Origin: Plumapathes pennacea
Lineage: Eukaryota > Cnidaria > Anthozoa > Antipatharia > Myriopathidae
Assembly: GCA_964036295.1 (NCBI GenBank)
Contig: OZ038472.1
Coordinates: 11,032,068-11,096,067 of the forward strand
Direction of reading: 5' to 3'
DNA length: 64,000 nt
A program made the translations under genes and the position numbers. A model generated the notes under the pieces. It saw nothing but the letters and a program-made list of their open reading frames with translations. It was not told the origin of the DNA and did no database searches. Numbering within the stretch: the stretch's first letter is position 1; each line of letters starts with the position of its first letter. Below are positions 22,293 through 33,912 of this stretch, piece by piece.

Positions 22293-22841
22293 AACAATAG
22301 TACCAGTCCATGTAAATTAGTAATATACAATTTAATTTAAAAGAATACGAAGGGAGCAAGATTAACAGAACCTGTTACACGAGACAATTTTATTCGCAAC
22401 GCCATCGACAAATTGCAGAAAACATTTCACGTGAAACACCCCCTCTCTTTGTCGCTCTCCACGCAACGTTGTGTGCAGGTTTCAACGAAAGTTGGCAAAC
22501 CGTCTGACACCCCTAAAGCAGTTTACATAGCAAATGTTGCGTTGAAAGTTGCATTGAAAATTGCTCTGTGTAACAGGACCTCAGCCCCAATGCTTTTGTT
22601 TTTACTGCTACGAAATTTGCCTGCAACCGGCCTTCTTACAATTTTCGGATGTCTCTGAATCTGATGAGGAGGTCGAACAAACTGAACTCGCAGTCAAAAA
22701 CGGAACTGCCGAACGTCATACGCATGTCTATGACGTCATTAATATGGCGTTCAGACAGCGTTCACAATGGGTACAACTACCTAGTTAGATTGTTTTTTAA
22801 GAGTGTGGCGGCATATTGTACAAAGGGAATTTTAACACTGA

Positions 22842-22847
22842 AATAAA
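22842..22847 (+). promoter_or_regulatory. Candidate poly(A) signal of EHBP1 copy A
   Basis: AATAAA lies about 550 bases after the stop codon and is conserved at 38813 (B) and 49029 (C). Confidence 0.4.
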
Positions 22848-23653
22848 TATCCACTGTTTAAAAATTACCGAGTTTCTTTGCAGTCGAGTTTTTATTAGTA
22901 CAGTACATAGTTCGGATTCACGCCATTTTACATGCCATTTCTTCAGTTTGACCGAAAACGGTTTGTCTGCCATGTAGTAACTTGTGGTGGGCTACACCGC
23001 TGAATTGAGCCTGCAGTTAATGACGCATGTGCAAACTGGTATTCCGATGTTAGGAATTTTGTAAAGCAAAAATGAAAGCAAGCCCAACCGTTTTTATCTG
23101 TTACCTGATGCAAATTCAGCCATTTTCTTTGTATTATTTTGAAACTTCTGGTAGAAGTTAATGATTTTGCCAGGTGAGTGTTTTCGCTAGTTATAAGATG
23201 CGCATATCAATATGTCCAGCCATTGTGCGCGATGTCTTAACTGGCAACAAGTGTATTAGCTAGTGCATTTTGCAAAAAGTGGGGTTTGAACGTTTACATT
23301 TGTTCAAAAATACCCTGAAAATGCGGGAACTTTTACTGGGTAGCATGCCCTCGGGCCCCCTACCAGCTCGCGCTCATAGTGCTCGATTAAAAAGATATTC
23401 CTCTGATTGTCTCATACGTTTCAGCTTCAGGCGCTGTGCATCTCATTGCGTGTAGTTGAGCCTGCGGTCGCCTGCGGTTTTACCAGTGTAAACACAATAT
23501 ATGTCTTAAACAAAGTATGCACTGGGTCAGTCAAATGTTTACGTGAAAGTTCAACCTAATACTTCACACCACCAAAGCATCCATTTGGATTATTTTTAAC
23601 CCCTCTCTGGCCAGGAAGATCTTTATCTTTCTTGAGGAAATTCTGAGCTTCAA

Positions 23654-23850
23654 ATGGCCGATAAACTGGCAAATGTGGAAAAATCCCTCAATCTTACCAA
23701 GAACTTGCGTTCCACTGTGACAAGAGTGTTTCAAGACCTTGCTTGTACGTCCTCCGTAAAGAAGGAAGGCGATTCATCGGGTTCCAGCAAGTCACCCCGA
23801 GTCGCAGAATATTTGAAGCAAAATCTTGCCGCTGTTCAAAAGATTTTAAG
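23654..23850 (+). CDS. MED27: MED27-like Mediator subunit, first coding exon, copy A
   Basis: The exon opens with ATG and encodes 65 residues plus two bases before a donor AAG/GTACTG; without splicing the frame would end at 23857. The core LRSTVTRVFQDL matches human MED27 LRSSVSRVFDCL, and the later YLKQNLAAVQKIL matches its FQDNLHSVNRDL, at the same distance from the start. MED27 is a subunit of the Mediator coactivator that links transcription factors to RNA polymerase II in the nucleus. No further MED27 exon is visible downstream in this or any other copy, so the complete gene presumably continues beyond the window after the last copy. EHBP1 and MED27 thus appear to be head-to-tail neighbours about 1.4 kb apart. 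Confidence 0.72.
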
Positions 23851-24953
23851 GTACTGAGTTCACTTTTCCTAATTTACCTCACAAATTATAAGGCTGCAGT
23901 ACGTTTATACTAGAGTGTAGCACATGGCGGAGGAACTAACTGGAAAAGAGTGGGAGCTAGAAGGGTGGAAGTGCCAATTTTCCTTGCCCCTTTTATGGTA
24001 ATAGTAGCAACTACAGTCATGGCTAAAATTAATTGTGTAATGTTTAGGTGTGATTACAAGTTTACCCCTCAGTGGGTTCAATCGGCTACTTCTCTATAAA
24101 GAATTCCATGAAAAATCAGCAAAAGCCCTAGAACCCCTAAAGATTTCCATGTTCCTAAATGGAGGGGGGGTACAGTGTTTTGGTGGAATAGCCCAATGTT
24201 GGGTAGTAAAAGCATTTTCAGCCTACAGTATGCTACAGTAGCCTGCAATAAGAGTCCCTCCTTTTCACTCCAAGATTGTGTAAGCAAGTGCAGTATAAAT
24301 TACATGCATGCACTGAAGATCCAGTCAGGGCACATAGAGAATTGGAGTGAAACAGGTCCACACAACTCTCCAATTTGTATTTGACCACTCCACTCCCTAT
24401 CACTGATGAGCATTGATGTAGCTCTGTGACCCATTGAAATCTGTAGGCTATAATCAAATGCCATTTGCATTTTTGAAATCGAAAGGGAACTCACTGTCAC
24501 CTGGAGGCTTTGTTTAAACAAAATTTTCAATTCAACTCTGGATCATTCTTTTTGTGTTCTGTGGAAGAGTATTTTGTATTTGTATTAGAGTATTAGAGTA
24601 TTAGAATTTGTGTCATATATGCTAACATATCAGGAAATTGAGGCTGTTTTCTCTTCATCAATAATTACATTGTCAGGATGAACTCTATACTCATGGGCAA
24701 TGAATTTATTGATAATTTATTCATTCAAGTACATGTCTTCTTTCCAACATCTTACCCACTAAAAATACCTGGGAAGTGTCAGATTTGTGTTGTTTGTTAA
24801 ATAACTCTCCAGTGATGAAGCTTACTGGTGCAGATGATTTGTACAACAGTACTTTTCATGAACAGAACTTCCAAGGGTGCAAGTATATATTTGTAATTTT
24901 GTAAATTTATAGTCCCTAAATCAAAAGCCAGGATTTTTATTTATTTTTAAGAG
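23851..24953 (+). other. MED27 intron 1 sequence, copy A
   Basis: This intronic stretch is repeated at 39.83-41.01 and 50.04-51.14 kb. It has G-rich tracts of variable length near 24165 and no recognisable exon. Confidence 0.5.
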
Positions 24954-25215
24954 AAGGCAGTGTGGCCGAGTGAATAGGGTGCCGGACTGAAAATCCGGAG
25001 GTCCCAGGTTCAAGTCCCACTCTGACCACTAGCTGAATTTGCAACACAGTAGCCCTGAGTTCAAATCCTTGGCCACGTTATGTAAATAACCAACTGGTTT
25101 GTCTCCGACCAGTTGGGATTCTTAATGAATTTGCGTTCAGTTTAATTGATATTTGAATTCGTTTCTGTATTTCAAGTCTCCCCAGTCAGCACGGCAGTGC
25201 TAAATACATTGAGAC
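24954..25215 (+). mobile_element. tRNA-derived SINE, copy A
   Basis: The head has an A-box-like TGGCCGAGTGAATAGG and a B-box-like GGTTCAAGTCC, with an arm CCGGACTGAAAATCCGG resembling an anticodon stem-loop. The T-arm does not pair well, so this is not a working tRNA gene. The body continues through CCAACTGGTTTG/CCAGTTGGGATTC arms and ends near CATTGAGAC. Further copies lie at 41013-41274 and 51144-51408. Its right end is exactly the breakpoint joined to GPCR flank DNA in copies A and C. Confidence 0.65.
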
Positions 25216-25392
25216 GGTTTCACACTTATTTTTAACATATCAATCCCTAATTGATTCATCAAACGTAATTTCTACGAACTGACCATTACTGACTTAGTTA
25301 TTTCTACGAACTTTTTCTTAGTTTTGGTGAACGGAACTGTGATAAAACCATATAAGCGAAATATCAACTGAATATGTTTCTTTCCATTATTT

Positions 25393-26301
25393 TTATGTGG
25401 GGACCTCTTGATCCTCTAGTTTTCTGCAGCGGAACATATTCCTGAAACTTCTCTTGATATCACTTTTAAAAAAAGCGTACGCAACCGGGTTGATTGCTGA
25501 GTTTAGAATGGACAGTAGCTCTGTGATACGCCAATATTTTTGCGGCAGTAGATGCTTCTTACCTAATATGACATCGAATAATGTAAGAGTAATTTTAACT
25601 AAGGACATGACTGAGAAGACTGTGACTGCAACGCAGATAATATTCATCGAGGATTTCCTTTTGTTTTGTGTGGAGGTTTCCGAGCTGGGTTCATCAACCC
25701 TTCGATTAAAATTCAGTTGTGTCATTTGTATTTCCATATGACGCGATTGTCGTCGGACGATGCAGAAAATATGTCCAGCAGCAAATGTTAATGTTACCAA
25801 TGGTAAAAGCTCGAAAACAACCAGATCGTAAATTCTGAACCTTCTGAAGTCGTTGATATCCTCTGGTGAAGTCAGGATGTCGGCTTTGAGGTAAAATATG
25901 AAGTGCGGTAGAAACGAAGCCGCCCAAGCAGTGAATATGAGAAAGAATGCTCTTCTAGCAGTCATCAAAGTGATGTACCTTAAAGGTTTCGTGATAAAAA
26001 TGTAGCGGTCGAGCGTCAGAAGACAGAGGTTGAAAGCTGACGCGGCACTGAGAAATGACATAACGCTGTACCACGCGTTGCCACTTGGATGCTGAAGCAA
26101 GTATTTCGTACCTAATACAAATCCTGCACCGATACAAACATCTGCAACGGCGAGTGACAGGATGATCCAGTTTGTTGGATTGCGAAGTCGTTTTCTGGTA
26201 ACGATCAGATAAATGACTATTCCATTCCCAGCGACTGTGAAAACGGAGCAGAAAAGGCTTGAAACTAAATACCACATTGGCAGCATCACGTTCCCGTCCA
26301 T
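25393..26301 (-). CDS. Class A GPCR, copy 5 (intact, intronless)
   Basis: 302 residues from the first in-frame ATG (26301), or 297 from the paralogue-conserved ATG at 26286. Features are the GN pair in TM1, LAVAD in TM2, LDRY in TM3, Trp in TM4, NPVAY in TM7 and a full tail ending QEVPT. The TM3-loop cysteine pair and TM6 CWxP are missing. TM2 ends in a copy-specific CIGAGFVLGTKYLLQHPSGN loop region. Leader and 3' flank match copy 2, from which it derives; the 3' flank joins MED27 intron sequence at about 25215. It lies 170 bases to the right of that breakpoint. Confidence 0.88.
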   Translation of the reverse strand: MDGNVMLPMWYLVSSLFCSVFTVAGNGIVIYLIVTRKRLRNPTNWIILSLAVADVCIGAGFVLGTKYLLQHPSGNAWYSVMSFLSAASAFNLCLLTLDRYIFITKPLRYITLMTARRAFFLIFTAWAASFLPHFIFYLKADILTSPEDINDFRRFRIYDLVVFELLPLVTLTFAAGHIFCIVRRQSRHMEIQMTQLNFNRRVDEPSSETSTQNKRKSSMNIICVAVTVFSVMSLVKITLTLFDVILGKKHLLPQKYWRITELLSILNSAINPVAYAFFKSDIKRSFRNMFRCRKLEDQEVPT

Positions 26302-27375
26302 GGAAGATTTTAAAACCAAAACCAAAACCGAACTTTGTTAATCACAACGTTCGAAAACAATTATTGCTGTTGTCTTGTTTTAGTCGTATTCACCACCGCA
26401 GCTCCTCGTTCGTCCAGCTGTTCTTCTCTGTGGCTGTAATTTTGAAATCTTTGTTAATTAGCATCACCACGGAAATAAGGTTATTGGCTGTGCGGTCACC
26501 ATTTTTGAGTCAGCGGTCAATGCACAAAACTGTAGGTAAGTACAGGTTTTGTAGTTCAGTGTAGTTCAGCATGTAAAAACTCAAGACCCAAAGAAGAAAC
26601 TCAATACTTGGACTCGAGAATGAGTTGATCAATTGTCCTCCTCGTTATGACAACCGTATTACGATTATTTACACATCGGGAAATTTAAACAAACACGGCG
26701 AATTTTCCCCCAGAAAAGTCAAGGTCTTACGGGCAACTTTCCTTAGTTCTGGTTTTATGGCGAAACTGCAGTAGTTTGCTGGAAAGGGGGAAACGGCAAT
26801 TCATTGAGGAGCCGGATTTATATAAACGTTTATAATAAGAATTAGAACGATCTCTTTGAAGTCAAGCATCTTGGGAAACAATACTCGTTTTTAAACAGGT
26901 GTACATAGTGGAGCCAAGCAAGCAAGTAAGCAAGCCTTGAAAAAAAAAAAAAAAAAAATTCTAGAAGTTATTTAAAAGTACCATAAATAGAAGAGATTAA
27001 CTTTTAAGATAAGGTGGAACAATTTACTTCAAAGAAAAAAATGTATAGCCAAAGAGAATATATGTGTTTATAAATAGTCTAACTCAAAGCATCATAATTG
27101 ATGATATCTCCCACATTTATTCAAGTATTTTATTCTAACCCATACGGAAATATTTTTTTGATTGTTGCGTGTTTTACAGCTGGCCTCGGAGAACTATAAA
27201 ATACATATTAATTTTATTATAAACGCCGCGTCGGTTCCAATCTATATAATAATAATTTAATTGCTCACGGGGTGTGGCCCCAGCGAGCTTAAAAATGGAG
27301 TTTTTTTTTCTTCTGGGTCGAGAATCAGCACACGGTGATTGGTTCATATGATCACGTGATATGCGATGACGTAAA

Positions 27376-27741
27376 CCGCCGCCCGGTTGGCTCAGTTGGT
27401 TGAGTGCCGGTCTTTCGTGCGGGAGGTCGCGGGTTCGAACCCCGGCCGGACCAGCACTCAGGGTCTTAAAATAACTAAAGAGAAGATGCCTTTGTTTCTA
27501 ACAGCAGATGGTAAGATCTTCACTTGGCTCGGCTGACTACGTAAAATGGCGGTCCCGTCTCCCTATAGTTCTAAACTTGATGACAGGGGGGACGTAAAAG
27601 AACCACTGAGGACGTAAACAAATCTCTGGCAGTGACCACCCTCAGTGCCTGTACTCCACAGTAATATGGCGAAGCCAAATTGTTGCTGAAAAGCCCCTTG
27701 AGGGGAGCATCAATAAAAATATGTGTGTATGTATGTATGTA
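27376..27741 (+). mobile_element. tRNA-derived SINE, second family, copy 1
   Basis: The head CCGGTTGGCTCAGTTGG (A box) and GGTCGCGGGTTCGAACCCCG (B box) is followed by a body with GACGTAAAAGAACC and TCTGGCAGTGACCACCCTCA. The tail is AAAAGCCCCTTGAGGGGAGC and a TATG/GTAT microsatellite. This is the layout of a full SINE with a tRNA-like Pol III promoter, and I associate it with abundant coral SINEs. The duplicate is at 53571-53936. Confidence 0.75.
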
Positions 27742-27910
27742 ATTGACTTCGCTAAACAACTCGAGATGTGGCCAGTGAATTGCTCGTTACTTGTGTAAAA
27801 GTTAACTGCATCCCATCCAAACTCAACACCATTGGGCTCTGTGGAACATGCACGGATAAACTGGATTTTAGGGAACGATTTGGCTTGCGTTCTTAAGTTC
27901 ACCGCGGAAG

Positions 27911-28375
27911 CTTTGAGAATAGCCGTAAACAAATGTTTGATGGATACCGCTCGGGGATTGCAAATTTCTCTGTCGCCGCTAAATATTTAGTCCCGACGAA
28001 ACTTTCTGTGGCAGCACGAAATACTTCTGGGAAGATAACAGGCCGAAAACGGAAACCAAAGCTACGATGAGCTTTAGCCGCAAAACAATGGCGATTTATG
28101 CTTTACTTTGTACATGACATCTGTTGCCTCATAAAATTCTTCTGCTTATTGTACTTTGCCTGTTGAAATGTTTCTTTCATTCGATCATGTAGCCTTTGTT
28201 TCGCAATGGTCATTGTATACCAGATATGAAAAATACACTGAAATAGTCCTGAGCATTGAGTTTGCAGTTCACAAATGACTGAACACACTGTGAACAAAAC
28301 CGCAATATTGTTGACGTAAACAAGTGTCGTGTTACATTCCTCGCTTGTTACAGAACACGAAAACTCGAAAGCCTG
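27911..28375 (-). other. Unrecognised - strand open segments, possible gene fragment
   Basis: Read on the - strand, an acceptor-like TCTATCAG near 28376 is followed by an open stretch of about 90 codons to a stop at 28103. It has a hydrophobic patch (NNIAVLFTVCSVIC) and a basic, glutamine-rich end (KETFQQAKYNKQKNFMRQQ). After that stop the same frame stays open for about 55 codons (HRSFGFRFRPVIFPEVF). A further frame starting MFTAILKASAVNLRTQAKSF (27932) is Arg/Lys-rich without acids and looks like a mitochondrial presequence. I do not recognise the protein. Introns, a degenerate retrocopy or chance frames are all possible. The duplicate is at about 54106-54570. Confidence 0.25.
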
Positions 28376-28827
28376 ATAGAAGAAACGTATTCAGTTAATA
28401 AAAGAAACCACAAAAGTATTGAAGCGAAGGCTGGATTAATCGTGGCCTCTCGTTATTTATAGTGCGCTGTTTACATAAAGATGATTAATGGCGCATTGCA
28501 GGCGTCCAAGGAATGAAGTAATGCAAATAATAAATACAGCACTAAGTGCCAGTCGAACGAGATCTAAACTATTACTAATATTTCTAATTCTAAAATCTCC
28601 GAACTATTATTAAAAGGAACGTCAGTCCGAACTTTGTTAAAATGTCTGCAAGTATGTGACGCCAATTAGATAATGTTCTTAACGGCGTTTAGTTTTCACA
28701 CATAAATCCCTAATTGATTCATCACACGTTATTTCTACGAACTGACTATTTCTTGGTTTTGGTGAACGGAACTGTGATAAAACCGTATAAACGAAATATC
28801 GACTGAATATGTTTCTTGCCATTATCT

Positions 28828-29172
28828 TTATGTTGGGACATCTTGATCCTCTAGTTTTCTGCAGCGGAACATATTACTGAAACTTCTTTTGATATCAGTT
28901 TTGAAAAAAGCGTACGCAACCGGGTTGATCGCTGAGTTTACAATGGCCAGTAGGTCTGCGATACACCAATATTTTGGCAGGGCGACTAGGAACTTACCTA
29001 TTATGACATCGAAGAATGTAAGAGTAATTTTAACTAAGGACATGACTGAGAAGACTGTGATTGCAACGCATATCATATTCATCGAGGATTTTCCTTTCTT
29101 TTGTGTGGAGGTTTCTGTGAAAACAGAGCAGAAAATGCCTGAAACTAAATACTACATTGGCTGCATCACGTT
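28828..29172 (-). pseudogene. GPCR copy 6, internal-deletion remnant
   Basis: The beginning of the receptor (YLVSGIFCSVFT, TM1) is fused directly to TSTQKKGKSSMNM and TM6, TM7 and the tail. TM2-TM5, about 570 bases, are gone, although the junction stays in frame. The Trp codon next to the start has become a stop (TAG). NPVAY and the C-terminal EDQDVPT end remain. It is a dead fragment that retains its upstream module. The duplicate is at 55022-55366. Confidence 0.8.
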
Positions 29173-29379
29173 CGAGTCCTTGGAAGAATGCAAAAATTGT
29201 CTGGAGGTCGGTTTGAAACGGTCGTTATGACTGATGCTTCCTCTCTCTGTTCTTATAAGCAGAGTTTTTAAGCGTGTTCAGGTTGTATCCGGCTTGTGGT
29301 AATGACAGACCAATGTAGTGAAAACGCAGAGCCTGAAAGTCCCAGGAGGGGAGTCCAAAAACAAAAACAAAAACAAAAA

Positions 29380-31640
29380 CAAAAAACGAACTTTGTCAAT
29401 CGTACGTTGTTAAACCATTGATTGTTGTTGTCTCGTTTTAGTCGTATTCACCACCGCAGCTTGTCGTTCGTCCAGCTGTCCTTCTCTGTGGCTGTAATTT
29501 TGAAAGCTTGTTTAGTGTCACCGCTGAAATACGTTTTTTCGGCCGTGCGGACACCGTATTTTTGAGTCAGCGGTCATTGCACAAAACTGTAGGTTCCAGT
29601 ACAGATTTTGCAGTTCAGTGTAGCGCTTGTAAAACCTCAAGACCAAAACAAGAAATTCAATACTAGGACACGATACTGAGCTATGAGCTAGTTCAGTGCA
29701 TTTTTCATAAATGAGTTGAGCAGTGACGTCATTATTCCGAAATATTCTGGCTACTATGCCTCTGCAGAGTAAATGAAATGTATTCTAAATATTGCGAAAT
29801 AGCTTCAAAACGAACGCGTATGTGTATTATTTGACTGTTCTCCAGTAACAGATCACCTGCATCGATCAATAGAATTTCTGGAAGCGTGTTCATAAGACCA
29901 GGAAAGAATTGTCGAAGTGAAACAAGAAACTTTTTTAGGCGGACCTGCTTTTAAAGTCGGTGACTCTGTCATAAAACTGATGCGGAAAACAAGACCAGAA
30001 TTTACCAATTGTCCTTCTCGTTATGACAACCATATTCCGATTATTTACACATAACGTGAATTGACAGAATCACTAAAACACCTTGGAAAAAGTAAACAAA
30101 CACGCCGAATTTTTCCTCCCGAAAAGTCAAGCTCTCACGGGCAACTTTCCCTAGTTTTGGTTTTATGGCGAAACTACAGTAGTTTGCTGGAAAGGTGGGA
30201 ACGGCAATTCATTGAGGAGCCGGAATTTTGTAAACGTAGGTAATAAGAATTAGAACGATCTCTTTTCAAGTCAAGCATCTTGGGAAACAAGACTTGTTTT
30301 TAAACAGGTGTACATGGCCGGAATTAAAATGCAGCCAAGCAAGCAAGTAAGCAAGCCTTGAAAAAAGAAAAAAAAAAAAAAAAAAAAAAAGCACACTCGC
30401 GAAGTTATTTAAAAGTACCATAAATAGAACAAATTGTCTCATAAGACGAGGTGGATAGTACGCGCGATCTGATTGGTGAACGTGTTGCTCGTCAAGTTGG
30501 CGTCAGCTTGCGTCAAACTCGATTTGTTTTCGTGTTTTTTTTTGTTGTTGTTGCAAAGTTATCGTTTGCCTTATCTTAGGTGCTATATTGAGTTTTAGAT
30601 GAACGCGGGCATTTCAAAGAACACGAGTGAACTGTGGAGAAGCCCGACGAGTGCTCTATTCCTTTTCTAATAAAGTATATTATGTACACAAAGCTTGACA
30701 GCTGTCACACCCGACATCATTACACAGATGTCCTACAATACACCAGACACGTGCAACATGCACTATAATTGAAAATGAAAAAATTCCAATTAAGAAGTGA
30801 GTCCACAATGGCCTTTGCAAGTAAAAGCTGTCAGTTGCTGTTTCAATTCGATCCCATCTTCCCAAGCGCTACTCTCCATCGAAGGGCTTGCGCTTGAAAC
30901 GTCAGGTCTTTTTTTTTAACGGCGCCCAGTTTTTACACATCGCGACCATTAGTCTATTCATCACACGTTTTTCACCACGCTGACGCAGTAACAGCTACTA
31001 CTCCAACATACAAGCTTTCCATTTCGAAGAAATAACAATTTATTTCAAAGAAAGATATGTATAGCCAAAGAGATTATATATGTTTGATGAATAGTTTAAC
31101 TTAAAGCATCACCATTGATGATATTTCCCGCATTTACTCAAACATATTTTATTCTAAGTCGTACGGAAATATTTTTTTGATTGTTGCGTGTTTAACAGAT
31201 GGCCTCGGAGGACTATAAAATACAAAATTTAACTATAAACGCCGCGTCGGCTCCAATCTATATATAATAATAATTTAATCATTTATTGTGCGCTGTTCAC
31301 ATAAAGACGATCAACGGCGCATTACAGGCGTCCAAGGAATGAAGTAATTGAACTAAAAATACAGCACTAAGTACTAGTCGAACGAGATCTAAACTATTAC
31401 TAATAATTCTAATTCTAAAATCTCCGAACTATTATAAAAGGAACGTCAGTCCGAACTTCGTTAAAATGTCTGCATGTATGTGACGCCAATTAGATAATAT
31501 TCTTAACGGCGTTCAGTTTTCACAAATCAATCTCTAATTGATTCATCACACGTTATTTCTACGAACTGACTATTTCTTAGTTTTGGTGAACGGAACTGTG
31601 ATAAAATCATATAAGCGAAATATCGGCTGAATATGTTCCT
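29380..31640. repeat. GPCR flank modules between copies 6 and 7
   Basis: This gene-free stretch holds the upstream module of copy 6, with TGACGTCA (CRE-like) at 29724-29731 and a degraded TTCCGAAATATTC beside it. After that come a GCAAGCAAGTAAGCAAGCC segment with poly(A) at about 30358-30390, the dispersed repeat motif at about 30890, and the 3' flank of copy 7. The block recurs at 55.57-57.79 kb. Part of it, from about 30300, was copied to 42.12 kb. Confidence 0.55.
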
Positions 31641-31651
31641 TTGCATTATCT

Positions 31652-32544
31652 TTATGTTGGGACGTCTTGATCCTTTAGTTTTCTGCAGCGGTACATATTC
31701 CTGAAACTTCTCTTGATATCACTTTTGAAGAAGGCGTACGCAACCGGGTTGATCGCTGAGTTTACAATCCCGAGTAGGTGTGGGATACCCCAATAGTTTC
31801 CCAGGGCGATATAGGGCTTTTTATCAACTATGGCATCGTGCAAAATAAACGCAATTTTAACTAAGAACATGACTGAGAAGACTGAGACGGCAACGCAGAT
31901 CATATTCATCGAGGATTTCCCTTTGTTTTGTGTGGAAAATTCCGAGCTGGGTTCATCAACTCCTCGATTAAAATTCATTTGTGTCATTTGTATTTCCATT
32001 CGACGCGATTGTCGTCGGACGATGCAGAAAATATGTCCAGCAACAGACGGTAATGTTAGCAATGGTAAAGTCTCGAAAACAACCAAATCGTAAATCCTGA
32101 ATCTTCTGAAATCGTCGAGATCCTCCGGTGAAGTCAAAATGTCGGCTTTAAAGTAAAATATGAAGTGCGGAAGAAAGGAAATCATCCAAGCGGTGAATAT
32201 GAGAAAGAAGGCTCTCCGAGTAGTCATCAAAGTGACGTACCTTAAAGGTTTGATGATAAAAGCGTCAGAAGCGTCAGAAGACCGAGGTTGAAAGCTGACG
32301 CGGCATAAAGAAATGAAATAACGCTGTACCACAAGTTACTGTTTGGCTGCTGAGTCAAATATTTCGTAGCCAATACAAGGACTGCACCGATAGAAACATC
32401 TGCAACGGCGAGTGATAGGATGATCCAGTTTGTTGGATTACGAAGTCGTTTTCTGGTGACGATCAGATAAATGACTATTCCATTTCCAGCGACTGTGAAA
32501 ACGGAGCAGAAAATGCCTGAAACTAAATACCATACCGGCAGCAT
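31652..32544 (-). pseudogene. GPCR copy 7, broken in TM3
   Basis: The first 100 codons, from the ATG at 32544, cover TM1 to early TM3 in one frame. TM3 end through TM7 and the tail continue in another frame to 31652. At the break the sequence reads GATAAAAGCGTCAGAAGCGT: the bases coding for the DRY turn are lost and GCGTCAGAA is repeated. TM1 GN, TM2 LAVAD and TM7 NPVAY are otherwise intact. In the 26 kb duplicate the same spot carries a transposon (59692-60841), so this may be an excision scar. It is closest to copy 8 (HLLGIVNSAINPV in TM7). Confidence 0.78.
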
Positions 32545-33544
32545 CACGTTAAAGTCCTTCGAGGAATGAAAAATTGTCTGGAAGTTGGCTTGAAACGGTC
32601 GTTATGACTGATGCTGCCTCTTTCTGTTCTTATAAGCAGAGTTTATAAACGTGTCGTTTTAGTCGTATTCACTACTGTAGCTTGTCGTTCATCCAGCTGT
32701 TCTTCTCTGTGGCTGTACTTTTTAAAGCTTTGTTTAGTGTCACCGCGGAAATACGTTTTTCGGCCGTGCGGTCACCATATTTATGAGTCAGCGGTCAGTA
32801 CCCAAAACTGTAGGTTCCAGTACAGATTTTGTAGTTCAGTGTAACGTTTGTAAAACCTCAAGACCAAAACAAGAAACTCAATACTAGGACACGATACTGA
32901 ACTATGAGCTAGTTTAATGCATTTTCTATAAATGAGTTGTACAGAAGGAAAAAAACGAGGCTCGCAAACGAAATTTTATCTCAAGCTAGAAGTTAGATAG
33001 TAATGGCGACGAACGCTGACCAATGGAAATGACGTCAATAACGTATTTTATATTGTTCTTATTATCAGTTGATAAAACAGAGAGTTGCGAGGGTTTTACA
33101 CTATTTAGAAGCCATGCTACGTTCATTACAAAAGGTATGCAATGCGTGCATTGTCTACTGCGAAGAAGTTGAATCAAAGTTATCTCGATGACATTTTGTA
33201 GCAGCATTTCATTCGTTTCTTGCGATTAGCTACGAGCAGTTACGAAGAGCAGGTATCGATTTGATGGAATTCTTATTGGTTTTAGGTGGTAGATAACCGT
33301 TTATACCTCTGCACACACAAAAAAAAGATAAATGTGATAATAGAACACTTGGTAAAGTGATACGAACAGATACCCCAGGTTGTAACCGTATTATTACGTT
33401 CTTTTAATGCAAACAGTGTGCGCAGTGCACAGTGGGGGCGGGGGCAAATCAATAAGCCTCAACATTTTGTAGCTTTATATAACACTCTGTTGGTGCGTGT
33501 AACATTCAACGCTGGTTTTGGTCAGGTTCTTTTCAGTTCTCATC

Positions 33545-33740
33545 TTAACCCTTTCACTCCCAATAGTTATCAATAATTTTCTCCTTCAGTTTCTGACCAG
33601 GAATATGTCATACAATGTGGAGAACTTGGCTTTTGATATCTTGCTCTGATGAAAGCTGAATTCTCACTACATCTTTTATACATTTTCTTCTTGAAAGGTT
33701 GGGAGAATCTGTATTTTGAGTCCGGCAGTGAAAGGATTAA
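33545..33740. mobile_element. piggyBac-like MITE, copy B
   Basis: This 196 bp element begins TTAACCCTTTCACTCCC and ends GTGAAAGGATTAA, so TTAA flanks CCCTTTC-type inverted ends. It lies in the intron before EHBP1 exon 5. Further copies are at 46786-46981 and 62120-62315, with a worn one at 18124 and a partial relative near 42015-42105. Confidence 0.7.
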
Positions 33741-33912
33741 AACTGAGGCAACTGGCAGCTCGCTAATGCCGTTCGAATGGACACGTGTAAAACGCGCAGT
33801 GTGCTCCGTAAACGCTTACGTCGTGGTGCCATGCGCATGCGCATGCGCCTACGGGAGACCGATACTAAGGGTCAGCGGTTTCACTTGTTAACGAAATGTT
33901 TTTCCTATTTAG

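Noticed and set aside
21878-22330. 150-codon - strand frame over EHBP1 exon 11 and the intron 10 hairpin
   Set aside because: It crosses a conserved coding exon in antisense and an inverted repeat; no domain or start context supports it.
24958-25030. A functional tRNA gene (anticodon-like GAA)
   Set aside because: The T-arm and acceptor stem do not pair, and the sequence continues into a SINE body. It is a tRNA-derived SINE head.
27380-27455. A functional tRNA gene at the GGTTCGAACC box
   Set aside because: Good A and B boxes, but it is joined to a SINE body and tail and the acceptor ends do not pair.
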